From: Microbacterium ureisolvens
Lineage (GTDB): Bacteria > Actinomycetota > Actinomycetes > Actinomycetales > Microbacteriaceae
Length of the DNA: 34,674 nucleotides
Direction of reading: 5' to 3'
Assembly (NCBI RefSeq): GCF_019511645.1
Contig: NZ_JAEUAX010000019.1
Coordinates: 1 to 34,674, forward strand
Part shown: positions 1-7,380 of the stretch, one piece after another
Layout of the letters: each line of letters starts with the position of its first letter
Numbering within the stretch: position 1 is the first letter of the stretch
Made by a program: the position numbers and the translations under genes
The notes under the pieces: generated by a model
The model's input: only the letters and a program-made list of their open reading frames with translations
Told to the model about the DNA's origin: nothing
The model's database searches: none

Positions 1-424
1 GGGTGAGGAAGGTGGGGCGGGTGGACTCCGCAGCCGGAGCGGAACCTGCGCGGAGAGCGTCCGGCTGCGAAGCCTGTTCCCTCACCTCCTCTCCACGTGT
101 CGTCATGATGGTGTCGTCGATGTCCTGATACGGCCCCAACTCGAGGTCCTCGTCCTCACCGATCTCGGGCTCGGTTGTGGGGAGGAGGGTGAGGTCGCCG
201 GTGGGGTCGACGAGCAGGTGGTGCTGGCCGCGGTCACCGGAGGTGACGAGCTCGACCGGGGTGCCGGTGCGGCGGGCCTCGTCGCTGGCCCGTCGGATCA
301 CGGCGTGCCGGATGTCCTCATCGGCGGTGGCGGTGACCGGTTCGGTGTGCCCGTCGGTTGCGATGAAGGTCGCGGTTGGGCCGGTGACGGTCGCGTAGGT
401 GCGGGGGTGAGCGATGGTGGTCAT
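1..424 (-). CDS. ICE-associated accessory protein, N-terminal part (runs off the window)
   Basis: An open frame starts at ATG 424-422 and runs without a stop off the left edge, giving about 141 residues (MTTIAHPRTYATVTGP...). A good ribosome-binding site (GAGGAG) lies inside the end of the preceding VirB4-like gene. Only 2 bases separate that gene's stop from this start, so it belongs to the conjugation operon. The visible part is soluble, Thr/Asp/Glu rich, with an acidic stretch (EIGEDEDLELG) and no membrane segment. No catalytic motif is visible. From memory, proteins at this position in related actinobacterial elements can continue into a MinD/ParA-like ATPase domain; that part would lie outside the window, so this is only a guess. 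The reading frame is secure; the function is unknown. Confidence 0.75.
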   Translation of the reverse strand, partial: MTTIAHPRTYATVTGPTATFIATDGHTEPVTATADEDIRHAVIRRASDEARRTGTPVELVTSGDRGQHHLLVDPTGDLTLLPTTEPEIGEDEDLELGPYQDIDDTIMTTRGEEVREQASQPDALRAGSAPAAESTRPTFLT

Positions 425-426
425 GG

Positions 427-2037
427 TCACAGCTCCTCGGTCAGGTCGCGGGTCTCGGCGGTCAGCCAGCCATCCACGGTGTTGTCGGCGGTGTCGGTGG
501 GTTGGGGCCAGTAGTCGTCGAGTGCGCCGGTGTCGATGACCCGGACGGTGGCGTCGTCCCGGTCTGCGGGGTTCACGGCGTCGTCGGTGGCGAACAGGTC
601 GTACTCCCACGGCGTGGAGGTGGCGAAGCAGTCCACCAGGTAGGAGTACTGACCGACGTAGGCCAGGAACTCGCCCTTGCGCAGCTGCCGCGCCATTTCC
701 ACGTGCGGGGCGGGCAGGTTGAGCCGGGTGCGGAGCGCGGCTTGCTCTTGGTGGTTGATCCGGAAGATGAACTTGTTCTCGATGTCCCCCACGATCGAGT
801 ACGCGAGGGAGCGTTCCAGGGAGTCGGCGTCGCCGACGGCGTCGAGGTCGCCCATCTTGTGCAGGATGACGATGTTGCTGATCCCGTAGTGCCGGGACAG
901 TTTCAGCCACTGCTGGAACATCCGCAGCGACGCCAACGAGGTCATGTCCCGCCACCCCTCCTCCCGCACCACGTACCGGGTGCGCCGCGCCGCGCGATCC
1001 GAGATCACGGCCTGGATCCATGCCGTGGAGCACACCTGGGTGAGCTGTGCGGCGAGGTCGCCGCGGGCGAAGAGTTCGCTGGTGTCGGTGACGACGATGG
1101 GGGCGTCCTGGTCGAACTCGACCGTGGACTCGTCCTCGAACAGCCCGCTCAGGTCGCCCTCGACGAAGCGGCGGAGCACGAATCGGGGCTGGATCGCGCC
1201 CTCGGCGGCCCGGAACGCGGCGTTCGTGTCGCCGGCGAGGTGGCCGAGCTCCTCGTACACGCCGCGGAGGGTGGGCCGGTCGCCGGTGCGGGCGATGCAG
1301 GACTCGAGGGCGTCGAGGATGGCGGCGTGCTCGACCGCGGTGAGCCGGTTGCCGAGGGTCATCTCGATGAGCGCGATGAGGGTGCCGATGCGGCGCTGCT
1401 TCACCATCTGCTCGTGCTGCTCATCCGAGGCCCCGGTGCGGCGTGGGCCGCGGTCGAGGGGGTTGAGGCGGGTGCCGGTGCCGCCGCCGAGCCGGATCAC
1501 CCGACCGCCCGGGACCGCCTCCGCGACCGTCACCCATTCGCCCTTCGGGTCGGAGGGCACGACGACTTGGTGGCCGAAGGCGATGGAGCGGGTGACGAGG
1601 GTCTTCACGGTGGCGGATTTCCCGCCCCGGTAGGCGCCGAGCACGAGGATGTTGGTGGAGAAGGTGCCGCGTTCGGTGGCGTCGACGTACGCCTCCCATG
1701 GGGAGAAGTGCCAGAGGGCGTCGGCGTTCAGGTCGACACCGAGGATGGGTCCGCGGTGTCCCAGACCGGAGTCGGCGACGAACGGGTAGATGCCGGCGAT
1801 GTGCTGCGACGTCGCCTGATGCGGCGGGATCCATGCCTTCGCCAGATTCCAGTACCCGCCCTGCGTGATCGCGGGCCCGATCGGCCCCGGCACCGCCGGC
1901 TCCGGCAGGTTCCGATCCCGCCGCGACGAACGCACCGGCTTCTCCGCCAGCTGAGCCTCGGCGATCTGTTTCTGTAGGTCGCGGCGTTCCTTGCGGGTGA
2001 GGCCGGTGGGGGTGAAGGTGGCGGCGTGGCGGGTCAT
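427..2037 (-). CDS. VirB4-like conjugative transfer ATPase
   Basis: A 536-residue ATPase expected to energise the conjugative type IV secretion channel at the cytoplasmic membrane. The Walker A motif GAYRGGKS is at residues 134-141. A Walker-B-like segment YVVREEGW is near 355-362, followed by a region typical of VirB4/TraC-type ATPases (LSRHYGISNIVILHK, then GDIENKFIFR). The start chosen is the ATG at 2037, which overlaps the upstream stop as TGATG. A longer frame reaches 2331, but it only shadows the upstream gene. The Walker B carries an Arg where the usual acidic residue stands (REE rather than DE); I believe this is common in the actinobacterial SCO6879-like branch, but that is from memory. 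No truncation or frameshift was seen, and translational coupling to its neighbours suggests an intact gene. Confidence 0.88.
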   Translation of the reverse strand: MTRHAATFTPTGLTRKERRDLQKQIAEAQLAEKPVRSSRRDRNLPEPAVPGPIGPAITQGGYWNLAKAWIPPHQATSQHIAGIYPFVADSGLGHRGPILGVDLNADALWHFSPWEAYVDATERGTFSTNILVLGAYRGGKSATVKTLVTRSIAFGHQVVVPSDPKGEWVTVAEAVPGGRVIRLGGGTGTRLNPLDRGPRRTGASDEQHEQMVKQRRIGTLIALIEMTLGNRLTAVEHAAILDALESCIARTGDRPTLRGVYEELGHLAGDTNAAFRAAEGAIQPRFVLRRFVEGDLSGLFEDESTVEFDQDAPIVVTDTSELFARGDLAAQLTQVCSTAWIQAVISDRAARRTRYVVREEGWRDMTSLASLRMFQQWLKLSRHYGISNIVILHKMGDLDAVGDADSLERSLAYSIVGDIENKFIFRINHQEQAALRTRLNLPAPHVEMARQLRKGEFLAYVGQYSYLVDCFATSTPWEYDLFATDDAVNPADRDDATVRVIDTGALDDYWPQPTDTADNTVDGWLTAETRDLTEEL

Positions 2038-3530
2038 CACTTCATCCCCAGCCCGACCGGGATCGCGTTCACCATCAGCGCTTCGGCCTGCTGGCAGTAC
2101 AGGATCTGCGCCTCCATGCCCGCCCGCGACAGCGCGTTCCGCATGCCCGCGATGGCCTGGTCGAGGCGTTCCTCGTCGGGGGCGGTGACGGTGAGGTAGG
2201 CGCCGTATTGGAACTCGCCGTGCCCGTTGGCGATCTCCTGCTCCTGCTGCTCGAGCGCCTTCCAGTCCGCCGCATCCGCCGCCGACCCATCCGCCCCGCG
2301 CTTGGCGCGCAGCTTCTCGTTGCCGCGCCACACCTTCTTCTCATCCCGGATCCGCTTCAACGCCTTACTGACCGGGACGGGAGTGAGGACGATGGAGAAG
2401 ATGTGGGTGATCGCCTCCCCGGTGTGCGGGTGACGGGCGAACACCACCGGGGCGAGAAACCCGACCGGGCTGTCGGAGCGGGGCCATTCGTGCACCCACA
2501 TCGTGGTGTGCACCGCGGAGTCGGTGACCACGATCCCGTTGCGGCCCTTCGGCTCGTCCAGGTACATCGGGCCGATCGCGAGTGGGTCCACCCCGGTGAG
2601 CGTGTCGGGCCGGTTCTGCACGGTCGCGGCGAACTCAGGATCGAACGCCAACCGCCCCAGTGCCGCCACCTCGCGGGGCGACAGCCAGCGGCGCACTTTG
2701 ATCTTCGCCGCCGACAGTGCGTCGGCGAGGTTGCCGGATTCGATCTGCGCGAGGGCGACGATCGCGTCCTTGCCGCCGCCGAGTGCCTTCAGCTGGGAGC
2801 CGAGGGTGACCAGGTCGAGGGTGAGGATGAGGTAGTTGCGGTGGGCGACCTCGAACTGTTCGGCGTGGTCCATCACGTCCTGGTAGTTGCGGGCCACCGG
2901 GGATTCCGGGTTCAGGTCTCGCACCCGCCGCACCGTCTCGTAATGCTCCCGGGCGGCGCGGATCGTGGTGGGCAGGGTGCGTTCCTGCAGCGTCACTCGC
3001 TTCACTCCGGGCCGTTGTGTGAATGGGCCGAGCACCCGGTCGAATTGCTCGGCGAGGTCGAATCGTTCCGGCAGGTCGTGCATCAGGAAGCCCTGCACCT
3101 CGAGCTCCGCAATCACACTCACGGAGCGATCGTGCGGGTTGTACGCGGCGGCCGTGCGGTTGCCGTCCCATAGTTGGATCGACGCCCGGGTGCCGGGCAG
3201 GTTCAGCGTCCCGGTCAGCCGGGGCTGTTCCGGGCGGAACGTCTGGGTGGTGGCGCCGGCGGTGTGTCGGACCTGCTTCATCAGCCACAGTCCCGCCATC
3301 CGCGGGGTGGAGACGCCGTGGATGCTGGTGACCGCGGTGATCCCGAACAGCAGATACAGTGGCGCACCGTAGAGCAGACCGAGCGGCCCGAACCGGTTCA
3401 CGAAAATCAACACGACCAGGGCGGCGGCGGTGAGGAAGGCGATCTGCCACCCGTCCATGCCCATGACGACGCCCTGCCGAGACCGGCGCGGCAACCGCAC
3501 CGGACGAAGATACTCGGGTGTGGTGCTCAT
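2037..3530 (-). CDS. SCO6880-family (PrgI-like) T4SS membrane protein
   Basis: A 497-residue protein of the SCO6880 type, a hallmark of actinobacterial integrative and conjugative elements. The N-terminal 90 residues carry two hydrophobic segments (around 30-48 and 52-70: QIAFLTAAALVVLIFV and GPLGLLYGAPLYLLFGI), like PrgI-type inner-membrane components. The large soluble remainder resembles the N-terminal part of VirB4 proteins (DRSVSVIAELEVQGF..., FDRVLGPF...). Known elements pair this protein with the ATPase encoded immediately downstream, as seen here. Its start overlaps the stop of the preceding membrane-protein gene as ATGA (3527-3530), and its stop overlaps the next start. Full length for the family as far as I can judge, with no lesion seen. 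Confidence 0.88.
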   Translation of the reverse strand: MSTTPEYLRPVRLPRRSRQGVVMGMDGWQIAFLTAAALVVLIFVNRFGPLGLLYGAPLYLLFGITAVTSIHGVSTPRMAGLWLMKQVRHTAGATTQTFRPEQPRLTGTLNLPGTRASIQLWDGNRTAAAYNPHDRSVSVIAELEVQGFLMHDLPERFDLAEQFDRVLGPFTQRPGVKRVTLQERTLPTTIRAAREHYETVRRVRDLNPESPVARNYQDVMDHAEQFEVAHRNYLILTLDLVTLGSQLKALGGGKDAIVALAQIESGNLADALSAAKIKVRRWLSPREVAALGRLAFDPEFAATVQNRPDTLTGVDPLAIGPMYLDEPKGRNGIVVTDSAVHTTMWVHEWPRSDSPVGFLAPVVFARHPHTGEAITHIFSIVLTPVPVSKALKRIRDEKKVWRGNEKLRAKRGADGSAADAADWKALEQQEQEIANGHGEFQYGAYLTVTAPDEERLDQAIAGMRNALSRAGMEAQILYCQQAEALMVNAIPVGLGMK

Positions 3531-4996
3531 GACGGGCTCCCCTCAGAGCGAGGCGGTTGCGGTGACGGTGACGGTGACGGTGACGACGACGGCCGTGGGG
3601 ACGCGGACCCTGTCGAGGACGGGCTCGAAGGACGACCACCACCCGGCGCCGGGGTGCGGGCCTGCGCGGGGGCGGTCGCACCGCGGGGCGCGTTCGTCGG
3701 CCCCGACCGCGGGGACGTCGGCTTCGCCGCCGGTCCGCTCGACGACGGTCCGGTGCCGGAGGGGCGGACGCCGGAGGGGAGGCCGCCGAGGCGGGTGGGG
3801 ATGGCCGCGACCCCGCGTGCGCCGTTCGCGGCCATCCGGCCACCGTGGGAGCCGAGCCGGGAGCCGATGCTGTCGGCGGCGACCGCGCCGGTGAAGCTGA
3901 ACAGCCCGAAGATCGCGAACGGCGCGAACGCGACTAGCACCAAACCGATCAGCAGCGGCCACGACTGCGGGTTCCAGATCGTCTTCACCGACGCCAGTCC
4001 CTGGACGATGAGCGTGACGAATCCGATCGTGAGCGGCGCGGTCAGCAGCAGCACCATCACCGCGGAGAGGTATCCGACGACCCACTGCGGGCCGATGCGC
4101 CGCACCGGGAACAGCATCCACGCGACCGGGCCCACCATGATCAGCGCGGCGAGCGCGATGTTGCGGAATGCGAACACCAGCATCAGTAAGAACATCCCGA
4201 GCATCAGCAGCCCGTGGATCAGGAACGCGAAGAAGTAATTCGCCTGCCCGCCCGCCCACATCACCGACTGCAACGTCGAGTACAGCGACGGCGGCCCGTC
4301 CCCGTTGAGGATGTACCAGGTCATGTCATCGACCGCGTTCAACAGATGCCCGGTCAGCCAGAACGTGAGCGGCACCGCTGGGATCGCGATGAACGAGCGG
4401 ACCAGCGCGCCGACCAGCTCGTCTCGGTCGCCGGAGACGACGGCGGCGGCGATCGCCCACACCATCGCCCCGAACGTGATGATCAGGATCGCCCACTGCC
4501 AGAACGACCACTGATCCACCGCCGCCGACCACAACAACGTCGACGTATCGAACCGCATATTGTCCGCCACCAGAAACATCACCCCGGTCGCCGTCAAAGC
4601 CATCCCCCGGCCCGCGTTCTCGAACGTCAGGCACACCGCGTCGCCGAGACTGCACCCGTACTTCACGAGTAGAGGCGTGCCACCCGCGCTTTGCAGTGCC
4701 TGGGCGTGCCCATCGAAGGTTGTGCACACCGTCGTCGACATCCCTTGGTACAGCACACCCATGAAGCACTGCTGTTCGGTGACCTCGCCCGGATCGGTCG
4801 GGGTGCAACTCACCTGTCCACCGGCGCTCTGGCAGGCAACCGGAAAGGCGGGAGCTGACCAGGATTCGCCGGCCACCGTGTTCATGGACACCGGCGCCGA
4901 GGCCTCGACGGGGCTTGCATGTGCGGCGGTGCCTGATCCGAGCATGATCGCGAGGCCTATGACGAGGCCGAGCCGGAGCAGCCAGCGGATGTTCAT
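3527..4996 (-). CDS. Polytopic T4SS channel protein, VirB6/TrbL-like
   Basis: A 489-residue membrane protein. Starting at ATG 4996 gives a clean signal peptide (MNIRWLLRLGLVIGLAIMLG, then AAHA-S). An extracytoplasmic segment containing cysteine pairs follows (ACQS...SCTP, QQCFMG...STVCTTF). There are then about six hydrophobic helices (roughly residues 140-380) and a long Pro/Ser/Thr-rich, disordered C-terminal tail. This layout matches the VirB6/TrbL-like channel proteins of Gram-positive conjugation systems. The family name is an inference from topology and gene order, not from a diagnostic motif. The alternative upstream start (5077) would read backwards through the preceding gene and spoil the signal peptide. 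The start overlaps the preceding stop as TGATG, indicating translational coupling. Confidence 0.8.
   Translation of the reverse strand: MNIRWLLRLGLVIGLAIMLGSGTAAHASPVEASAPVSMNTVAGESWSAPAFPVACQSAGGQVSCTPTDPGEVTEQQCFMGVLYQGMSTTVCTTFDGHAQALQSAGGTPLLVKYGCSLGDAVCLTFENAGRGMALTATGVMFLVADNMRFDTSTLLWSAAVDQWSFWQWAILIITFGAMVWAIAAAVVSGDRDELVGALVRSFIAIPAVPLTFWLTGHLLNAVDDMTWYILNGDGPPSLYSTLQSVMWAGGQANYFFAFLIHGLLMLGMFLLMLVFAFRNIALAALIMVGPVAWMLFPVRRIGPQWVVGYLSAVMVLLLTAPLTIGFVTLIVQGLASVKTIWNPQSWPLLIGLVLVAFAPFAIFGLFSFTGAVAADSIGSRLGSHGGRMAANGARGVAAIPTRLGGLPSGVRPSGTGPSSSGPAAKPTSPRSGPTNAPRGATAPAQARTPAPGGGRPSSPSSTGSASPRPSSSPSPSPSPQPPRSEGSPS
3561..3584. repeat. GGTGAC hexanucleotide microsatellite (4 copies)
   Basis: Four perfect tandem copies of GGTGAC lie inside the 3' end of the polytopic membrane-protein gene. 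On the coding strand they encode part of its Ser-Pro repeat tail. Copy-number change by slippage would keep the reading frame and only change tail length. Confidence 0.85.
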
Positions 4997-5292
4997 CAGA
5001 AGCCGAAGTCGAAGTTCACGAACCAGGCGAACAGGCCGGATGCGGCGCCCAGCACGGCGGCGGCGATGAAGATCCACAGGATGTTCTCGCCCGCCCAGGT
5101 GCGCACGCGGTCGTTCGCGAGGCCGCGGAATGCGAGCGCCGCGCCGGCAATGATCAGCATGATGAGCACCACGAGCATCGCCCCGGCGAGAATGTAGGAC
5201 GCGATGACTTGGAAGCCTTGGAAGAACGGTGCCGAGAAGTCAGGTTGAATGTCGGGAACGTCGACATCCGCCGGGACGATGTGGGTTCGCAT
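4996..5292 (-). CDS. Small two-helix membrane protein of the T4SS operon
   Basis: A 98-residue protein with a short polar N-terminus and two hydrophobic helices (about residues 31-56 and 72-92), followed by the C-terminus FVNFDFGF. Size and position, directly upstream of the VirB6-like channel gene, are compatible with a VirB2/TrbC-like pilin or a small channel subunit, but there is no clear signal-peptidase site, so that name is a guess. It lies 21 bases downstream of the M23 peptidase gene with a good ribosome-binding site (AAGGAG) in the gap. Its stop overlaps the next start as TGATG. It could equally be a structural membrane subunit unrelated to pilins. Confidence 0.75.
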   Translation of the reverse strand: MRTHIVPADVDVPDIQPDFSAPFFQGFQVIASYILAGAMLVVLIMLIIAGAALAFRGLANDRVRTWAGENILWIFIAAAVLGAASGLFAWFVNFDFGF

Positions 5293-5313
5293 GGGGGTGC
5301 TCCTTGCTGGTTG

Positions 5314-5925
5314 CTACTTCAGGGGGAGGCCGAGGCCGGCCATGAACGGTTCCGGAGCTACCGGAGTTCCGGACTTCTGAACTTCGAAATGCAGATGGCA
5401 GCCGAACGACTGGCCGGTGTTGCCCTCCGCCCCCAGCGGTGTCCCTGCGGCGATCTGGTCGCCGACGGAGACGCGGAGTGATCCCCATTGCATGTGCCCG
5501 TAGAGCGTGACGAGTTCCCCGCCGTGATCGATCCGCACGGTGTTGCCGTAGCCCTGCCACGAACCCGCGGTGATGACGCGGCCGGGACCGGCGGCATAGA
5601 TGGTGGCGCCGCAGCCCTGGGCCATGTCGTAGCCCTGGTGGTTCGTGGAGCAGTAGCCGCACCCCTGCACGGGGTTGTAGCCGAACCCGCGCCCCTTCGA
5701 ATACCCGCCGCTCAACGGGAAACCCCATTCCCCGCTCGCAACCGGTATGGCTTCGACCTTCGTCGGCACCGAGCTCGCGGCGCTGCCGGCGACCGCGAAC
5801 GGGATCGACACCAGCGGTGTCAGCGCCAGTGCGGCGACGAGCGCGACGACGACCAGCGCCCCTGCCAGGATCTTTCGGCCAGTCCTCGAGTTGAGGGCTG
5901 CGGCGGCGATCACCGGGGCTGCCAT
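5314..5925 (-). CDS. Membrane-anchored M23 (LytM-like) peptidoglycan endopeptidase of the T4SS
   Basis: A 203-residue protein. A hydrophobic helix at about residues 19-48 anchors or exports it. The rest is an M23 metallopeptidase domain with the zinc motifs NHQGYDM (HxxxD type) and HLHFEV near the C-terminus, plus the typical LYGHM segment. Such enzymes cut cell-wall peptides so that a conjugation channel can cross the wall, and they are standard members of Gram-positive conjugation operons. The motifs needed for zinc binding are all present, so it is probably active. Its start lies 1 base from the stop of the preceding gene. Two cysteines (GCGYC) precede the first zinc ligand, suggesting a disulfide. 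Confidence 0.9.
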   Translation of the reverse strand: MAAPVIAAAALNSRTGRKILAGALVVVALVAALALTPLVSIPFAVAGSAASSVPTKVEAIPVASGEWGFPLSGGYSKGRGFGYNPVQGCGYCSTNHQGYDMAQGCGATIYAAGPGRVITAGSWQGYGNTVRIDHGGELVTLYGHMQWGSLRVSVGDQIAAGTPLGAEGNTGQSFGCHLHFEVQKSGTPVAPEPFMAGLGLPLK

Positions 5926-5926
5926 G

Positions 5927-6658
5927 TCAGGGCTCCAACGGCTCCGTGAAGTAGCGGACCACCTTGCAATCGCCCGCCCGCTGCGCGGAATCCGGCGTTG
6001 GCACCGACCCGGGACCGCACAGCACCTGCACGCTCACCCGCACCTGCTCCTCATACGACGTCTCCCCGCCGCTGCCATCCGACCGGGTGAACGTCAACGT
6101 CACATCCGACGTGCCGATCGACATGTCACCCGACGCGTCATCCGTCACCGGCACATAGACGGGCTCACCCGTGGCCGTGGCGACGACCCGGCCATCCTCA
6201 TTCGCCAGTGAGTCCCACTCCTCCTGAGGCAGCACCACCCCCTGGCGTAGCTCGAGTTGCGCGGCTCTCAGGCGGTCGGCTCGATCCGCTTCGGCGTATC
6301 GGGTGTCGGGAGTGAACCAACTGTCGAGATAGCCGAGCCACTCCTTGCGCGTGCTCTTCTGCGTGTCGAAAGTCGCGGCTGCTTCGAGGGCGGCTCGGAT
6401 GTACACCTCCCGATCCGTCGTGATCGGCTCCGGGAGCCAGCCGTGATCGATGACCGACGCGTCGACGACGTCACCCGCCGGTGGCTCCCCGGTCGACGGC
6501 GAGGCAGTCGGCTGGGGTGCGGCGCTCTCGGTCGGAGCTGGTGCGGATTGCGCAAGCAGCGAACTGACAACGATCGCCACGATCCCGGCGATGAGAACCA
6601 GACCGCCGACGATGGCCCACACGAGTCCGCGGCGTCCTGACGTCTGGTTCGTCGTCAC
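5927..6658 (-). CDS. Single-pass membrane conjugation protein (VirB8/TcpC-like candidate)
   Basis: A 243-residue protein starting with GTG at 6658. One N-terminal transmembrane helix (about residues 12-35: WAIVGGLVLIAGIVAIVVSSLL) is followed by a Pro/Ser/Thr linker and a soluble extracytoplasmic domain of about 180 residues. That topology, an N-terminal anchor plus an external domain with an NTF2-like feel, is the pattern of VirB8/TcpC-type scaffold proteins. I see no diagnostic motif, so the family is inferred from topology and operon position. It begins 3 bases after the stop of a small upstream gene and ends 1 base before the M23 peptidase gene. A pair of cysteines (VLCGPG, GDCKVV) near the C-terminus could form a disulfide. 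Confidence 0.75.
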   Translation of the reverse strand: MTTNQTSGRRGLVWAIVGGLVLIAGIVAIVVSSLLAQSAPAPTESAAPQPTASPSTGEPPAGDVVDASVIDHGWLPEPITTDREVYIRAALEAAATFDTQKSTRKEWLGYLDSWFTPDTRYAEADRADRLRAAQLELRQGVVLPQEEWDSLANEDGRVVATATGEPVYVPVTDDASGDMSIGTSDVTLTFTRSDGSGGETSYEEQVRVSVQVLCGPGSVPTPDSAQRAGDCKVVRYFTEPLEP

Positions 6659-6661
6659 CGG

Positions 6662-6949
6662 TCAGCCCTCCTGGTCTTTCAGGACGGCAACCGTGCGCAT
6701 ACGGGACGCGCTGGGGGACGGTCGCCGTGCACGCAGTCTACGCACGAGCCCGTCCAGTCTGGACTCCAGAATCGGAAGGTTGTGGAGAACTATCGCGACC
6801 GACGTGACTGGGGAGGAGGCGCCGAGATTGAGCGCGGGCAGGCCGGATCTTAGACCTTCAACGCCGTAGAGGTCTGTCCACCGTTCGGGGGACATGCCGC
6901 GTCCCCTGGCGGCCAGAGCGGGCCAACTGGGTGCGACGGTTCCGAACAT
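6662..6949 (-). CDS. Small hypothetical protein at the head of the T4SS operon
   Basis: A 95-residue reading frame from ATG 6949 to just 3 bases before the next gene's GTG. It has no membrane segment and an Arg-rich C-terminal part (RRLRARRPSPSASR). I do not recognise it. Support for it being real comes from tight packing with the operon and from a plausible promoter whose -10 lies 9 bases before the ATG, which would give a nearly leaderless message. A longer frame begins at 6988 but would start upstream of that promoter. It might also be an untranslated leader with an accidental frame. Confidence 0.5.
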   Translation of the reverse strand: MFGTVAPSWPALAARGRGMSPERWTDLYGVEGLRSGLPALNLGASSPVTSVAIVLHNLPILESRLDGLVRRLRARRPSPSASRMRTVAVLKDQEG

Positions 6950-6977
6950 GGTCCACACGGTATAGCAAGATGGTCCA
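6948..6977. promoter_or_regulatory. Candidate operator: direct repeats ATGGTCCA flanking the -10
   Basis: ATGGTCCA occurs at 6948-6955 and again at 6970-6977, a 22-base period (about two helical turns). The pair flanks the TATACC -10 element of the conjugation promoter. The divergent regulator gene next to it is the natural candidate binder; this is an inference. Confidence 0.35.
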
Positions 6978-6988
6978 AGAGTACACAA
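6959..6988 (-). promoter_or_regulatory. Promoter of the conjugation operon
   Basis: Reading the minus strand, TTGTGT (6988-6983), an 18-base spacer and TATACC (6964-6959) form a sigma-A-type promoter. Transcription would start about 4 bases before ATG 6949. It lies in the divergent gap between the T4SS operon and the winged-helix regulator. Seen by eye only. Confidence 0.5.
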
Positions 6989-7042
6989 CTAAATGGGATG
7001 GTGTCCTGGACTCGCCACTCCCGCGTGCGACACACTTGGATC

Positions 7043-7366
7043 ATGCCCCGTCTAGCGCAACCGGCCGGCTCTGAGGACGCTGAAGAGCCTGTCGCCTTGC
7101 TCGGAAACCTTGTCAAGGCTTCGATCCTCCGCTACGTGAGGGCCAATCCCGAGACCACGATGAAGCCCATCTGCGATGCGCTTGCACTCGGCCCCACCAC
7201 CATCCATCCGCGTCTGGTTGAACTCGAGAGCGCCGGCCTCATCATCGCCGACCCGCCCATGGCTGACGGGCAGCCGCGCGGGGGCGTGTGGGTGAGGTAC
7301 CGGGTCAACAATGAAGCCGTCACCGACCTGTATCTCCGGCTCGGGGCGGCGATTGGGGAGTTCTGA
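7043..7366 (+). CDS. Winged-helix (ArsR/MarR-like) regulator of the element
   Basis: A 107-residue DNA-binding protein. A helix-turn-helix spans roughly residues 25-68 (LVKASILRYVRANPE, then CDALALGPTTIHPRLVELESAGL) and is followed by a wing with basic and Gly residues (PPMADGQPRGGVWVRY). The pattern resembles ArsR-like or MarR-like regulators, with no cysteine metal site, so metal sensing is unlikely. ATG 7043 was chosen because the frame upstream to 6998 is short, arginine rich and not family-like. It is divergent from the conjugation operon and most likely controls it, with the ATGGTCCA repeats as possible target. It ends 15 bases before the broken coupling-protein frame. Confidence 0.75.
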   Translation: MPRLAQPAGSEDAEEPVALLGNLVKASILRYVRANPETTMKPICDALALGPTTIHPRLVELESAGLIIADPPMADGQPRGGVWVRYRVNNEAVTDLYLRLGAAIGEF

Positions 7367-7380
7367 GGCGCAACCGTGAG

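Noticed and set aside
502..1977. Long plus-strand open frame opposite the VirB4-like gene
   Set aside because: It is a codon shadow in GC-rich DNA: composition is Gly/Val/Asp/Glu biased, with no domain, while the minus strand carries Walker motifs.
2635..3843. 402-residue minus-strand frame overlapping two T4SS genes
   Set aside because: Arg/Pro/Ala-rich shadow with no ribosome-binding site; it overlaps the SCO6880-type and channel genes entirely.
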